Origin: a virus
Strand: one strand, 5' to 3'
IMG/VR virus record: IMGVR_UViG_3300030419_007131
Coordinates: 1-64,000 of that record
Length of the DNA: 64,000 nt
A program made the translations under genes and the position numbers. Below the pieces are notes generated by a model. It was given only the letters and a program-made list of their open reading frames with translations, did not search any database and was not told the DNA's origin. Each line of letters opens with the position of its first letter. Position 1 is the first letter of the stretch. This document shows positions 21,425 to 30,752 of the stretch, in pieces.

Positions 21425-24400
21425 TTATGAACTCGGGTTACTACTAGGGGAAGGCCCCAACTCAGACGGGCTACATGCGGCCTCGGAAGCCTGTGGATCA
21501 TCAGAGGCAGCAGTCGGTGTGGGGGGTGCTGCACCGTGGTGAAATTCAATACCTTCCTGGAGGGCTGTTATAGATGTGCCAAAGCTTTTTTCGGTCACCT
21601 CTGATTTAACGCCTGTCACCAAATAATACCCATGAAGCCCCAAATAGTTTAATTGCTCTTGAGAAGTATTCATCAGAAGAGGACTAACATAAATATAGGT
21701 ACCATTCTTATATAAGTTGTTGCCTACCATCTGAATCGAAACTGAGTAAAGCTCCCGCAACTGTTCGGGGCCCAGCGCGCCGGTCTTCTGGATTTTTGAC
21801 TCTCGTAAATACGGCATGTCTTCGCGCTTAAAGTTAATCGCCTTTACCAGACTGCACGCAGAACCAAGGTAGTGGTGATATATCCCCCGCTCAAGATCAT
21901 CATCAAAATCGCCTCGTAAGTTGCTGGGGTTGGTGTCAGTTGAAACTAAAATTAGTCCCATTCCTACATCAGCCAGGGCGGTTTCATCTGTCAGGGCTGC
22001 GTTGGCCAGGGCAAGACTATTAACTCCAATACATCCCTTAGATGCAGCAAGAGCTGGGGCTTGTCCTTTTTTATTAAACGACATTGGCTGAACATCAAAG
22101 CGCTGGAAGAGCCGAAGATTCTTTCCGAAACAATTCCCGCGGAGAGCGTTTGTAATAAGCTGAGATGTTAGGTCTTTAATAAAATGGAGCAAATAATAAC
22201 TATCGCGATCTTTGTCAATTACGTTCTTGACGTACCAGTTCTGAAAGGATCGAAGGGAGATCGGTATATCCCCTATATTAATGTTTTTATATAGCTGGGA
22301 GGCATCGGGTAGGTCCCCCGCGGCGGCTATCTTTTGTTGATAAAAGGCATCGCGCAAGTCACCACACTGGGCCCACTTATCAAGCTTTTGCATCGTGGCC
22401 GCAAACTGAGCATCAACAAACTGCGTTTCAGATAAAAAGAAAGCGAAATCAAGAGGCTCTCCACCGTTGTTTTCATCTATCTGAAGCAAGATGTTATCAA
22501 TCATGTCGCCCAGATACATAAAGTTGATTGGGATCAAATCATCTTTTCCTTTTTTCGCCTTCTTTTCGTCTCTTTTGGTTTGTTTGTCGTCAGCTTTGCC
22601 GGCTTTTTCTTTTTTAATTTCGTCCAGCATCTTCGATTCATACTCAGATGTCTTATTGACAACGACTTCTGTCCCAAGCTTTTCTCTCGCAAGTTCTAGG
22701 CGCTCTTCTTCTGATAACTTAGATTGTTTTTTAGCCGCTAAAAGCTCTGAAACTGGAACTTCTATATGATAAACTTTATCTGCCTCGTATAGCTTGGCTA
22801 AAAGTTTGCGATATTTAACGAGCTTGTCTGTTTCTTCGAGTTCTTTTATTTCTTCTAAAAGCTCATCGATTTCGTCCTCATATTTTTCTGGCTGGTCCGC
22901 CTTTTTACGGTCTGCGTCTTCGGCCTTAAAGGTGTCTAACTTCTTCCGCTTGGCTTCAATAGTATTCTCGTTCTCCCCGGGCGCGAAGATATTGGAGTTG
23001 GGCGCTGTTAGGATTCCGGTCAGGCTGGCCTGATAATTAACTGTCAACTGAAGACTCCCGTTTTGTTTGAAGTCAATATCGTGGCGCGTTTGTTGTAAAA
23101 ATAAGGTAACACGGGTTGCTTTAATGGCTTCTTGGAGGGCCTGGGCACGAGTCATGGTGTCGTCGTGCGGAGAGTCCGCCGCAAGATCAGGATAAATTTT
23201 CTCTAAGTTCGGCGGAGTGGCCCAGCCTGCGACAACTTTAATCCGAAAGTTGGCGCCATCATACTGACGACTTTTAACATTCTTACAATCTTTCTTGGGC
23301 TTGGATGAAGGGCTTGAGGCCTTTTTCTTTTTTCTAATGCTGGGGGAATTAATAATAAGGTCCAAGAAATTTGGCTTCGCCTTTCCAGCATCAGGGTGAG
23401 GAGTCCTGTATACATCGCCTGCTTGGGAAGCCCCCTGAAAGAAGTCCCCCACTGATTGAAACCACACTACCAGGGTAGCTGTTATGTTGTTATCAACTTC
23501 TGCAGGCTGCACACCTTCGAGGGTCCAAGAAAAGCTCTTAATGCCAGCCCCAGGAATGCGCCCTTTATCGCCAGACATGATGCTTTCAACATCTTGTTGG
23601 CTTACAAAGTTAGGGATCGACAGAGGCTGCTCTTCCCCAGTAGGCTTTCCATTTTCGTCATAGTCCACACGAGAAAGTTTTATATAAGGCACAAGAAGCG
23701 CATGAATATCCGGGCACAAACTTAATATCTCTTTAACGGCTGCCGTTTGGCCGCCATGGTTTATGACACTTAAAGTATCTCCAGGGTCACCATTGGTATC
23801 AACCGTAATGAGCTTTTGGTAAGGACCTGACAGGGCCTCGTGCTGATCTTTTAATTTCATGATGCGCTCTAATAACACACATTGATAGTCAGCGGGGTCA
23901 AGGGTGATCTTTTCCTCTTCCTCTTCTTCTTTCGCCGCATCACTCTTGGCCTCTTCAGGCGATTCTTCAGGATCCGGTTCGCCCCCCTCATCGTGACTAC
24001 GAACATCATCGGCAGCTTCCGCCTCCTCCCTAAGTTCCTCGGCCTGGGCTGCCCGTTCTTCCGCGGATTTTGCCGCGTCTGAGCATGGGACTTCCGTCAC
24101 CCTGGATTCATAAATCTCGATTAAATAGTCGTCAGGAGGGTCTCCGGTGCTCCAGTTGGTAAACAGTGTTGTAAACCCCTGCAGGGTTGCACACTTGGTT
24201 TCTCCGTCATAAGGCTCGCTTTTATTAACATGCTCGGTTAGACGAGCTTTAGCCCAGAGCCGGGCTCGTTGTTGATCAATCCCGCGGGCGACGGAGCTGT
24301 TGGACATCGGCCACCCAACCTCGATTTGGTAGGTGCCGTCGCCCAGGTCTGTGATCTTATAATCCCTTGAGCCCTTTGAAAACCAGCCCGGGCCGTCTAG

Positions 24401-24772
24401 GTCCCCCGATGGCGCGACTCCTTCCCGCACGGCCATGCCGCCGTCTGTCTGAATGTAATCAGCCTGTCCGTCTCCGTCGCTGTCGATACCCGATTCGGCG
24501 GCCGTTATCTCGCTCACTGCAACTGACCATACGGCCTCAACGCGGCCCGAAGCTCTGGCGTCATCGTGGGAGGTTACGCTATCGAGGGTGGCGCCGCTTA
24601 AATTGTATGTGTTATCGGTGGTGTTATTTTTATTATTTATAAAGCCAGTGATCTCGCGCTTCGCAGCAAGTTCGAGTTGCTCCTTGAGCTCAAGATACTC
24701 ATCATACTCAACGAAATCAAGCTCGCCCGCAACGGTTGCAACATACCTGCCGCCTTGTTCAACAACAGCCAT
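21425..24772 (-). CDS. Large virion protein, probable baseplate hub component
   Basis: 1115 residues. The N-terminal half is variable, with a long charged Glu/Ala coiled-coil segment (about 230-290) and a second Lys/Glu-rich region (about 590-735). The C-terminal 350 residues look more conserved: LIPINFMYLGDMIDNIL, SIQMVGNNLYKNGTYIYVSP and LGLHGYYLVTGV resemble hub proteins of the gp27/late-control type. It follows a LysM gene, the same order as XkdP-XkdQ in PBSX-like tails, which supports a hub assignment. It ends with a Ser/Pro tail. Confidence 0.55.
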   Translation of the reverse strand: MAVVEQGGRYVATVAGELDFVEYDEYLELKEQLELAAKREITGFINNKNNTTDNTYNLSGATLDSVTSHDDARASGRVEAVWSVAVSEITAAESGIDSDGDGQADYIQTDGGMAVREGVAPSGDLDGPGWFSKGSRDYKITDLGDGTYQIEVGWPMSNSSVARGIDQQRARLWAKARLTEHVNKSEPYDGETKCATLQGFTTLFTNWSTGDPPDDYLIEIYESRVTEVPCSDAAKSAEERAAQAEELREEAEAADDVRSHDEGGEPDPEESPEEAKSDAAKEEEEEEKITLDPADYQCVLLERIMKLKDQHEALSGPYQKLITVDTNGDPGDTLSVINHGGQTAAVKEILSLCPDIHALLVPYIKLSRVDYDENGKPTGEEQPLSIPNFVSQQDVESIMSGDKGRIPGAGIKSFSWTLEGVQPAEVDNNITATLVVWFQSVGDFFQGASQAGDVYRTPHPDAGKAKPNFLDLIINSPSIRKKKKASSPSSKPKKDCKNVKSRQYDGANFRIKVVAGWATPPNLEKIYPDLAADSPHDDTMTRAQALQEAIKATRVTLFLQQTRHDIDFKQNGSLQLTVNYQASLTGILTAPNSNIFAPGENENTIEAKRKKLDTFKAEDADRKKADQPEKYEDEIDELLEEIKELEETDKLVKYRKLLAKLYEADKVYHIEVPVSELLAAKKQSKLSEEERLELAREKLGTEVVVNKTSEYESKMLDEIKKEKAGKADDKQTKRDEKKAKKGKDDLIPINFMYLGDMIDNILLQIDENNGGEPLDFAFFLSETQFVDAQFAATMQKLDKWAQCGDLRDAFYQQKIAAAGDLPDASQLYKNINIGDIPISLRSFQNWYVKNVIDKDRDSYYLLHFIKDLTSQLITNALRGNCFGKNLRLFQRFDVQPMSFNKKGQAPALAASKGCIGVNSLALANAALTDETALADVGMGLILVSTDTNPSNLRGDFDDDLERGIYHHYLGSACSLVKAINFKREDMPYLRESKIQKTGALGPEQLRELYSVSIQMVGNNLYKNGTYIYVSPLLMNTSQEQLNYLGLHGYYLVTGVKSEVTEKSFGTSITALQEGIEFHHGAAPPTPTAASDDPQASEAACSPSELGPSPSSNPSS

Positions 24773-24774
24773 TT

Positions 24775-25116
24775 CTAATCCTTATTATACAATCTCAAAA
24801 TATTCTCCAGAGGGAGGGGGATATAGATCAGTTCGCCCACTTCAAGATCTGCTTCGGTAGGAGTTTTGTTGTATAGTGCAATCACCCACCAATACTGTGC
24901 GCTGCCATAATAGTGAATGGCGAGTTTAAAAAAACGATCGCCAGTTTTCCATACATGACGCTTCCGAGTCACATCCGCAAGTTCGGCAGCAGTAGGGTAG
25001 CGCAGCGTGGGAGTACTATAGTGACGAATGCCTTGCGTATTTCTTTCATCCAAAAGCTTTTCATATAGGGGCTCTTGATTAAAAAAGATCCTTCGTGTGT
25101 CATATCTGGTCGGCAT
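24775..25116 (-). CDS. LysM-like baseplate protein (T4 gp53 type)
   Basis: 113 residues. HVWKTGDRFFKLAIHYYGSA then QYWWVIALYNKTPTEADLEVG and IYIPLPLENIL form a single LysM-like fold as in T4 baseplate wedge gp53 and in tail LysM proteins that follow the tape measure gene. It is shorter than T4 gp53 (196 aa). It likely sits at the junction of hub and wedge. The stop lies 2 bp before the hub-like gene. Confidence 0.7.
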   Translation of the reverse strand: MPTRYDTRRIFFNQEPLYEKLLDERNTQGIRHYSTPTLRYPTAAELADVTRKRHVWKTGDRFFKLAIHYYGSAQYWWVIALYNKTPTEADLEVGELIYIPLPLENILRLYNKD

Positions 25117-25127
25117 TGTTTATTTCC

Positions 25128-25928
25128 CTACTTTAGTATCTCTGTTTGTGTGGCCGTCTCTTGCTCCACCAAACGGTCATTGTCGAATTCTCGAACTTCC
25201 TCGGTGGTCTTATGAACATAGAAAGCATTTGGAAACTTACCATCAATATCCGTGTTACCAAAAAGATATCCTGGATCAGTCAAAACTCCTTGGCCTTGTT
25301 CTGGAGCCCAGCCAGTTAAGTGAGTATGAAGAACAGTATACTGCAGCTGCAAAGTTAATACTTTAGGAACATAGGCGCGCTTGCTTTCAAAATACTGATC
25401 ATATTGTTTGGACGTTGCCTCGTCAACATCAGAAGTTACCATGGGAGGAGTGCCTCCGACTGGTAAAAACCCACCATAAGACATGTCGGGATTGTAAGTC
25501 AAACCCCCAAGATACCCAATAAGATTTTTTCCGCTTAACGGACTAGCAGCCAAATTAGCCCATTTCATTCCAATCAAGGGAGCGGCCTTGAGTGTGTTCT
25601 GCACGCTGCGATCATCTTGTTCATATACGGGATATAAAAATTCAATCAACCTGTTAACATTTGCCAAGTTGGCTAGCGCTTCGTCGCGAGCACCAGACAC
25701 CACATCAAAGCTTAAACTAATAATCCGCTGAGTGTTTTCAAAGGTCGCCAAAGGGTCCATGCGTCCATAAACCGTTTCAGTATTCCATTTGGATTGATAC
25801 TGATCGGAAAACTCTTTCACCCATCCCTTAAATTCCACCTTTTTTTGAGTTGGCAAATGAGTAATGATAATCTTAAAAAACTCATTGCCCGCGAGGCCGG
25901 GGTCAAAATATTTATTGGGTGCATTCAT
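25128..25928 (-). CDS. Tail/baseplate protein between tape measure and LysM protein
   Basis: 266 residues starting MNAPNKYFDPGLAGNEFFKI. A central part (FKGWVKEFSDQYQSKW, VYGRMDPLATFENTQRIISL, FDVVSGARDEALANLANVN) is the kind seen in phage tail-tube initiator or cap proteins next to LysM proteins. No exact T4 equivalent can be named; gp48 or gp54-like roles are possible from position. A TTAAATAG motif lies 34 bp upstream (25962-25969). Confidence 0.5.
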   Translation of the reverse strand: MNAPNKYFDPGLAGNEFFKIIITHLPTQKKVEFKGWVKEFSDQYQSKWNTETVYGRMDPLATFENTQRIISLSFDVVSGARDEALANLANVNRLIEFLYPVYEQDDRSVQNTLKAAPLIGMKWANLAASPLSGKNLIGYLGGLTYNPDMSYGGFLPVGGTPPMVTSDVDEATSKQYDQYFESKRAYVPKVLTLQLQYTVLHTHLTGWAPEQGQGVLTDPGYLFGNTDIDGKFPNAFYVHKTTEEVREFDNDRLVEQETATQTEILK

Positions 25929-25961
25929 CTGTTCTTTTCTTCCTTGCGCATAGGCTGTAAG

Positions 25962-25969
25962 TTAAATAG
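25962..25969 (-). promoter_or_regulatory. TTAAATAG motif, candidate late promoter
   Basis: 34 bp before the tail gene starting at 25928, in the gap after the tape measure gene. Confidence 0.45.
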
Positions 25970-25981
25970 CCGCTGCATCAA

Positions 25982-28900
25982 TTAATGTGGTCGGTAGGGA
26001 CTAATTGGTAGTTCCTCGATAACTTTCTCAACAATATTTTCGATGGGTGCGTCGCCCAGATATATCTTAATAACGGGAGCGGCTGCTTGTTGTTGCATCG
26101 CGGTCGTTGCGGCTGCCTGTGGCGTGGTCCCTGCGGCACCACCCGCGGCTCCAGGGGCTCCTGGCTGTCCTGCGGTGCCTGCGGCGCCGGGGGCGCCGGG
26201 GGGAGCAAATGTGCCGGCCGGTACCGGTTCGGGTGTGTACACTGACTTATTAAACTCAGTGAGCGCTTCAAGCTTCTTCACGTTCAATAGTAACAAGGCA
26301 GCAGAGAACTTAGCTAGGCCTCCAGCCATTTCACCAAAGGCGGCCCCAACCAACAACAGTTCCGGGGCGATCTCCGACAACACACGCATCGAAGATGACA
26401 TCTGTTCCATGCTGTTTCCGACTATTGCCAAAGCACCGCCCAAAGCATAAAGCGGCACAATCATGGCCACAATCGATGGGCCTGACATCAAGCTCGCGAG
26501 AGCAAATGCAGCGAAGCCGGCCGAAAGCACAACCAACCCCGCGCCGGCCTTCACTGCCTGGAGCGCAACAACAGTCAGCGCCGCGGCCAATTCGGCGACG
26601 ACGGCGGGAGATACCTGTCGCATGCTTGCTGCAAACAAGTCAACCGCTTTCGCACCCAAAAACAGTGCCACACTAACCAAAGTCAATGCTGCGCCCCAGC
26701 CAAAGAGAACAAAAGTAGAAGCTGCTATAATCGGCATCGCGAAAACAAGCGTCGTTGCTATTGCCGTAAAGCCCACTGCGGCTATAACCAAAGAGGCGCC
26801 CAACAATAAAAGACTAGCACTGAGAGCGGCCACGCCCATGGCAAGCTGGACCATCTTTTCGGGGGGCACCATCATGATGGCTTCCATAAAGACTGCCATC
26901 CCGGCCGCGGCAATATTAATTCCGGTGGCCATCATAATAGCTGCCACACCCATGGCAAGCAAGATAGCTGCCAAGCTAAGCAAAACAGGAGCTGTTGCTG
27001 TAGCACCTGCAGCTGCGGCGATCAAGGCCCACACTGACACAGAAAAGGCTATAACCCCAATACTGGCCGCGATTAGTTCTTCTCCACTAAGTCCCTTGAA
27101 AGATTCCACCAAGATGGACAAGCCCACAGCCGCCAGGCCGATTCCGACGCCGAGCATCAAGAAGGCGGCACCTACGGCCAAAATGCCGGGCGCTACACTA
27201 TAGCTTGCAGCGCCGATCGCAGTGATTGCAGGAACCATTGCGTACATTATGGCCACGAAGCCTCCCATTACAACTGCCAACCCTAAGACAGCGCCCACAA
27301 TTTGCCCCCCCGTTAGGTCTTGAAATGCTTCAACAAGGTGTGAAAGGCCAACCGCAGCGAGTCCGATTCCACCTCCAATCATTAAAATCGCTGCTCCAAA
27401 TGCAAGCATTTCTTTCCAGGTACCCTTGACCGCTTCACCAAGTTTTTTAATTCCCTCAGTAAACGAGTCCCATTTGCTTGTAGCATCAGGGGCGGGTGGC
27501 TCAGGTACGGGGGGTCCTCCTCCCGGGGCGCCGGGGGCACCGGGGAGAGAAGGCAACGCACTGCCCAAGCCTCCGAGCACACCCATCACCTTGCTACCTA
27601 TCGTGTAGGCAGACAACAAGCCAAGAGTTAATGCAGCGAGAGCACCGCCGAAGGTCCAGAAGCGTTTAACCCACTTGCCAACTTCCCACTCATTGCCCCC
27701 GATCTCAATAGTAAACTGTCCCACCATATTAATAAAATCAGAGAGGCCGCCGACGATCGTCGAGAAGAAGCCTATAACTGGATCCATGGCAACCACAAGA
27801 CTCATGAATGCATTTCTCAGCTTGTCCATGGTCTTCTGGGCCTCTCGCGCTGTTTCTGCTATTTTCTCTTGGTTGCGGATCTCCAGTTCTTCGGCAGCAG
27901 ATAGCTCGCCAAACATTCTACGAGCTGTATCAACATCAACGCCCAAAGCATCAGCAATTGCAAGTTGTTCGAACTTATTAAGCTCTGAATATGTTTGCCC
28001 TGCCATATCCATGGACTGCTTAAGCATGTCAATACGCTCTGCCTCTGAGGCGTTTAGCATATCAATAGAATTAAGGTAGGGGCCGCCTAATATTGCGTTT
28101 AGTTTGCCGACCTTTTTGGCTGCGCCATCAAAAGTATCAAATGCCTTGCCACTAATGTTCACTAGCTCAGTAACCGACAAACCGGTGGCCTTTGATTGTT
28201 TTTGAAGATCCTGAAAAACGGTTACCACGTCTTTGCCGTAAAATGCTAGCTGTTTAGAGACTGCATTAAAATCCTCAAATACCGCTTTAGTCGATTTTCC
28301 TAGACTTTGCGCTGTGGCGTGAAGGGTTTCGGTTAGGCCTTCCAATTGGTTCTCGTTGAACCCTAGCGATTTGGTCGCACGATCAAAAATTTGACCAGAA
28401 GTTTGAGAACTAACTCCCAACGCATCCAAAGCAACCGTTTGGGCAAGGATCGCTTCCTTTTGATCGTCGTTTAGGGTAGTAAAGTCACTATATCCATCAT
28501 ACAGCGCCCCCATTGCGGCGGCAGCTTCTTTGTGTCCGGCTCCAAATATTGCCACTTGGTCTCGGGTATTGGAAAGAATCTTTCCGTAGGAACCCAAGCC
28601 TTCTTCGTCGGCGGCGCCGGTCATACGCCGGAAAGCAGCTGCCGATTCATCGGTGGCATATGCAAGATTAAAGCTTTCGCCAATAAGTTTTCTAGCTATA
28701 TTAAAGAAGAACTGGCCGCTTGCTATCGACTCAACCGTTGCGGTCGCGAAGCCTCTCATTTCTTTGGCCGATAAGGGGACTGTGCGAGCCACCTCTTCCG
28801 CTGCGCCACCAATACTTAGAAAACTGTTAGCTAAATATTCAGCTTTGCCGGCGCCGGCTTCCATTTCCTTTGCCTGTTTTCGTAAAAGTTCGTTACCGTC

Positions 28901-29281
28901 CTTAATAGCTTGATTATTATCTTCGCGTAATTTCAGAGCCGCTTTAAGCTCGTGCCTGTTCCGGGCCCGGGCGATTTTATCTTCACCTGCCATACGGGTC
29001 TTCAATTCCTGAAGCTCTCGCTGTTGTTCAATGCTTATGCCGACAAGATTCTGCTCTTCTTCGATGTCAGCGATAGCTTGCTTCATCTCCTCGCGAGCTA
29101 TCTTGGCATTTTTGCGTACGCGATTCCAATATGACAGGTCGTCGTCGCCGTCGCCGCGAGCAGCACTAGAGGCGCGGGATTCCGTGCTGCTACGTCGAGA
29201 GCCCGAGCTGCCTTCCATGCCGGCTGCTAATTTTTCTAACTGTTGTATAAGGGCTTCAACCTGTGCGTCAGAAACCGCCAT
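25982..29281 (-). CDS. Tail tape measure protein
   Basis: 1099 residues. Residues 1-160 are charged and coiled-coil-prone, the middle resembles tape measure repeats (LGVSSQTSGQIFDRATKSLG, AKKVGKLNAILGGPYL), and about 540-1000 is a long series of Ala/Gly/Val hydrophobic helices (AFGAAILMIGGGIGLAAVGL, repeated in variant form). A short collagen-like Gly-Ala-Pro tract lies near 1030-1055. Length sets tail length; at about 1.5 A per residue the tail would be near 165 nm (rule-of-thumb estimate). The hydrophobic part may form the membrane channel for DNA. Position after the chaperone pair is canonical. Confidence 0.85.
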   Translation of the reverse strand: MAVSDAQVEALIQQLEKLAAGMEGSSGSRRSSTESRASSAARGDGDDDLSYWNRVRKNAKIAREEMKQAIADIEEEQNLVGISIEQQRELQELKTRMAGEDKIARARNRHELKAALKLREDNNQAIKDGNELLRKQAKEMEAGAGKAEYLANSFLSIGGAAEEVARTVPLSAKEMRGFATATVESIASGQFFFNIARKLIGESFNLAYATDESAAAFRRMTGAADEEGLGSYGKILSNTRDQVAIFGAGHKEAAAAMGALYDGYSDFTTLNDDQKEAILAQTVALDALGVSSQTSGQIFDRATKSLGFNENQLEGLTETLHATAQSLGKSTKAVFEDFNAVSKQLAFYGKDVVTVFQDLQKQSKATGLSVTELVNISGKAFDTFDGAAKKVGKLNAILGGPYLNSIDMLNASEAERIDMLKQSMDMAGQTYSELNKFEQLAIADALGVDVDTARRMFGELSAAEELEIRNQEKIAETAREAQKTMDKLRNAFMSLVVAMDPVIGFFSTIVGGLSDFINMVGQFTIEIGGNEWEVGKWVKRFWTFGGALAALTLGLLSAYTIGSKVMGVLGGLGSALPSLPGAPGAPGGGPPVPEPPAPDATSKWDSFTEGIKKLGEAVKGTWKEMLAFGAAILMIGGGIGLAAVGLSHLVEAFQDLTGGQIVGAVLGLAVVMGGFVAIMYAMVPAITAIGAASYSVAPGILAVGAAFLMLGVGIGLAAVGLSILVESFKGLSGEELIAASIGVIAFSVSVWALIAAAAGATATAPVLLSLAAILLAMGVAAIMMATGINIAAAGMAVFMEAIMMVPPEKMVQLAMGVAALSASLLLLGASLVIAAVGFTAIATTLVFAMPIIAASTFVLFGWGAALTLVSVALFLGAKAVDLFAASMRQVSPAVVAELAAALTVVALQAVKAGAGLVVLSAGFAAFALASLMSGPSIVAMIVPLYALGGALAIVGNSMEQMSSSMRVLSEIAPELLLVGAAFGEMAGGLAKFSAALLLLNVKKLEALTEFNKSVYTPEPVPAGTFAPPGAPGAAGTAGQPGAPGAAGGAAGTTPQAAATTAMQQQAAAPVIKIYLGDAPIENIVEKVIEELPISPYRPH

Positions 29282-29292
29282 CGCTCAACCCC

Positions 29293-29610
29293 CTAGTTTT
29301 TGAATGGCCACCTTAAGCCCGTCTCGCGCTCAAAGCCATTGACCGCCCTGGACAACTCATATTTGCTCATCATGGTGCGGCTATCGCCTAGGCCATATTT
29401 CATATATGCATCCATATAGCGCTTTTCGGTACTCAGCGCCTTCATAAAAGATTCTACTTGTGCCTGCGTGCCCTTTATTGTAGTGGGAAAGTCAAATCCC
29501 GCATGGTATAAATCAATAAGCATTCTCCTTACACTTAAGGAGAAATCTGTGTAAAGACGCTCATTAAGAAGAAGTTCTTTGTTGTTTAAATTGATTACTG
29601 TTTTCTGCAT
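29293..29610 (-). CDS. Small tail protein of unknown function (105 aa)
   Basis: The start at 29610 (MQKTVINLNNKELLLNERLY) has GAGGT ahead; an ATG at 29625 is the alternative. The protein is helical with a basic centre (DFSLSVRRMLIDLYHAGFDF) and ends near GFERETGLRWPFKN. It is not recognised. It begins a new unit: a terminator hairpin (29650-29671) and an AATAAATAG motif (29627-29635) sit directly upstream. Its place before the tape measure gene suggests a tail assembly role. Confidence 0.5.
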   Translation of the reverse strand: MQKTVINLNNKELLLNERLYTDFSLSVRRMLIDLYHAGFDFPTTIKGTQAQVESFMKALSTEKRYMDAYMKYGLGDSRTMMSKYELSRAVNGFERETGLRWPFKN

Positions 29611-29626
29611 GCGGACATACCTCATC

Positions 29627-29635
29627 AATAAATAG
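29627..29635 (-). promoter_or_regulatory. AATAAATAG motif, candidate late promoter
   Basis: 17 bp before the ATG at 29610 and directly after a terminator hairpin. Confidence 0.55.
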
Positions 29636-29649
29636 TTATATAAAGCAAA

Positions 29650-29671
29650 AGCCGCTCAAAAGCGAGCGGCT
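29650..29671 (-). terminator. Terminator after the chaperone frameshift ORF
   Basis: 8-bp stem (AGCCGCTC / GAGCGGCT), 6-nt loop, followed in sense by TTTGCTTT. Confidence 0.75.
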
Positions 29672-29672
29672 C

Positions 29673-29876
29673 TTATTTCCTATGTTTTGATTTAGCCGAT
29701 CTTTGGGCCGACTCCATCTCTTCCTTTTGGGTTTTGAACTCCTTGATTAGCCTCTGAACGAACCATCTTCGCAATTGAGTAGGAATATTGTAGGCCTCGA
29801 ATATAGACCAGCCGCCATGATGTTTTAAAACAAACAGCTCTTCGTAAACAGCCTCTTGATACTCAGGACTTAGGCC
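29673..29876 (-). CDS. Frameshift extension of the tail assembly chaperone (+1 frame)
   Basis: A 67-codon segment, GLSPEYQEAVYEELFVLKHH then GGWSIFEAYNIPTQLRRWF and a Lys/Glu tail, lies in the +1 frame relative to the gp26-like gene and overlaps its last four codons. No start codon with a ribosome site is found near its beginning; the nearest in-frame ATG is at 29978, inside the gp26-like zinc region. A run of seven T in sense (plus 29877-29883) precedes it, so slippage would give a 350-residue fusion. Position just before the tape measure gene fits the gpG/gpGT chaperone scheme. Alternatives: an independent overlapping gene of T4 gp51 type, or a homopolymer error. Confidence 0.6.
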   Translation of the reverse strand, partial: GLSPEYQEAVYEELFVLKHHGGWSIFEAYNIPTQLRRWFVQRLIKEFKTQKEEMESAQRSAKSKHRK

Positions 29877-30726
29877 AAAAAAACTCTGCCGTAATCGGCA
29901 TACCCACCTTCCCCATATGATTACAGCTTTCGCATTCGAAATCAAAGTTAAGATCCAAGTCCGGAACGAGCGTGTCATACGCTGCACGGAGTTCGCGTGA
30001 AAGGCGTGTGGGACACCTCTCAACAAATCGTTTTATTTGTGATCGATCGGTAATGTCATTAACTCGAACTATGATGGCTTCCAACTGATCAGTGATATTG
30101 GTATCTGGGAGCTTCAGCTTGCGCTTTTTCTCGCGCCTAAGAGTAAGTGTCTTCTCGTCGGCTCCCGTTAAAAGCTTTACTTCAATAGCCAGACCTTCGT
30201 ATTTATCAAAAGTAAGAAGATAATTGCCATTTTCCAATACTTCAACCGCCTGAGGGGCTTCGTCTCGTGCTTTGGTCTCAAGGGCGCCCAGGTCGAGAAT
30301 GGTCTCGTTTTGTGTAGCGCACGACGGGCATGTAATCGATGTATTGTATTCGGGACCGAAGCCAGTTACACGGGCGGCGATCAAAAGAGCATTTTTATCG
30401 CCTATTAAGAGCTGTCCTGCTTTAACTTTCTTGTCGACCACAAGCGAATCGATCAATCGATCAAGAGCAACTCCTTTTTTAATTAAGGCCTCTGAGGTAA
30501 GAATGTCTTCTTCTTTGGCTGTCATGTGTCGGATCTCGACACTTTCAACTCCATGCAAAGGATGGCCTTCTCTATACAAGGCTCCCTTACTAGGAATGTC
30601 CACAAACTCTGTGGGAGTAATAAAGGAAAATATGTCGTCTGTTTGCTGTTCTGCCACAGCAGGAGGCGGAGTGGGGGCGTCTTGATGGGGAGCGCCTGTC
30701 CTCTCCGAGTTATTTCTTCGTGCCAA
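29863..30726 (-). CDS. Baseplate hub / tail assembly protein, T4 gp26-like
   Basis: 287 residues. The N-terminus is Pro/Gln-rich, then FITPTEFVDIPSKGALYREG, HMTAKEEDILTS and SLVVDKKVKAGQLLIGDKNA typical of the T4 baseplate gp26 family. A split zinc ribbon is formed by CPSC (near 134) and CESC (near 267). The end, PITAEFFWPKS, includes the TTT TTT T slip site four codons before the stop. In T4 gp26 is a hub assembly protein; here the gene order tube, this protein, frameshift ORF, tape measure also fits a tail assembly chaperone. Confidence 0.7.
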   Translation of the reverse strand: MARRNNSERTGAPHQDAPTPPPAVAEQQTDDIFSFITPTEFVDIPSKGALYREGHPLHGVESVEIRHMTAKEEDILTSEALIKKGVALDRLIDSLVVDKKVKAGQLLIGDKNALLIAARVTGFGPEYNTSITCPSCATQNETILDLGALETKARDEAPQAVEVLENGNYLLTFDKYEGLAIEVKLLTGADEKTLTLRREKKRKLKLPDTNITDQLEAIIVRVNDITDRSQIKRFVERCPTRLSRELRAAYDTLVPDLDLNFDFECESCNHMGKVGMPITAEFFWPKS

Positions 30727-30752
30727 AAGTCACCTTCTTTCTAAGTTATACC

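Noticed and set aside
26463-27203. Plus-strand open frame (246 codons) opposite the tape measure gene
   Set aside because: Low-complexity Ala/Thr/Pro protein that mirrors the Ala/Gly-rich helices on the other strand; no start signal.
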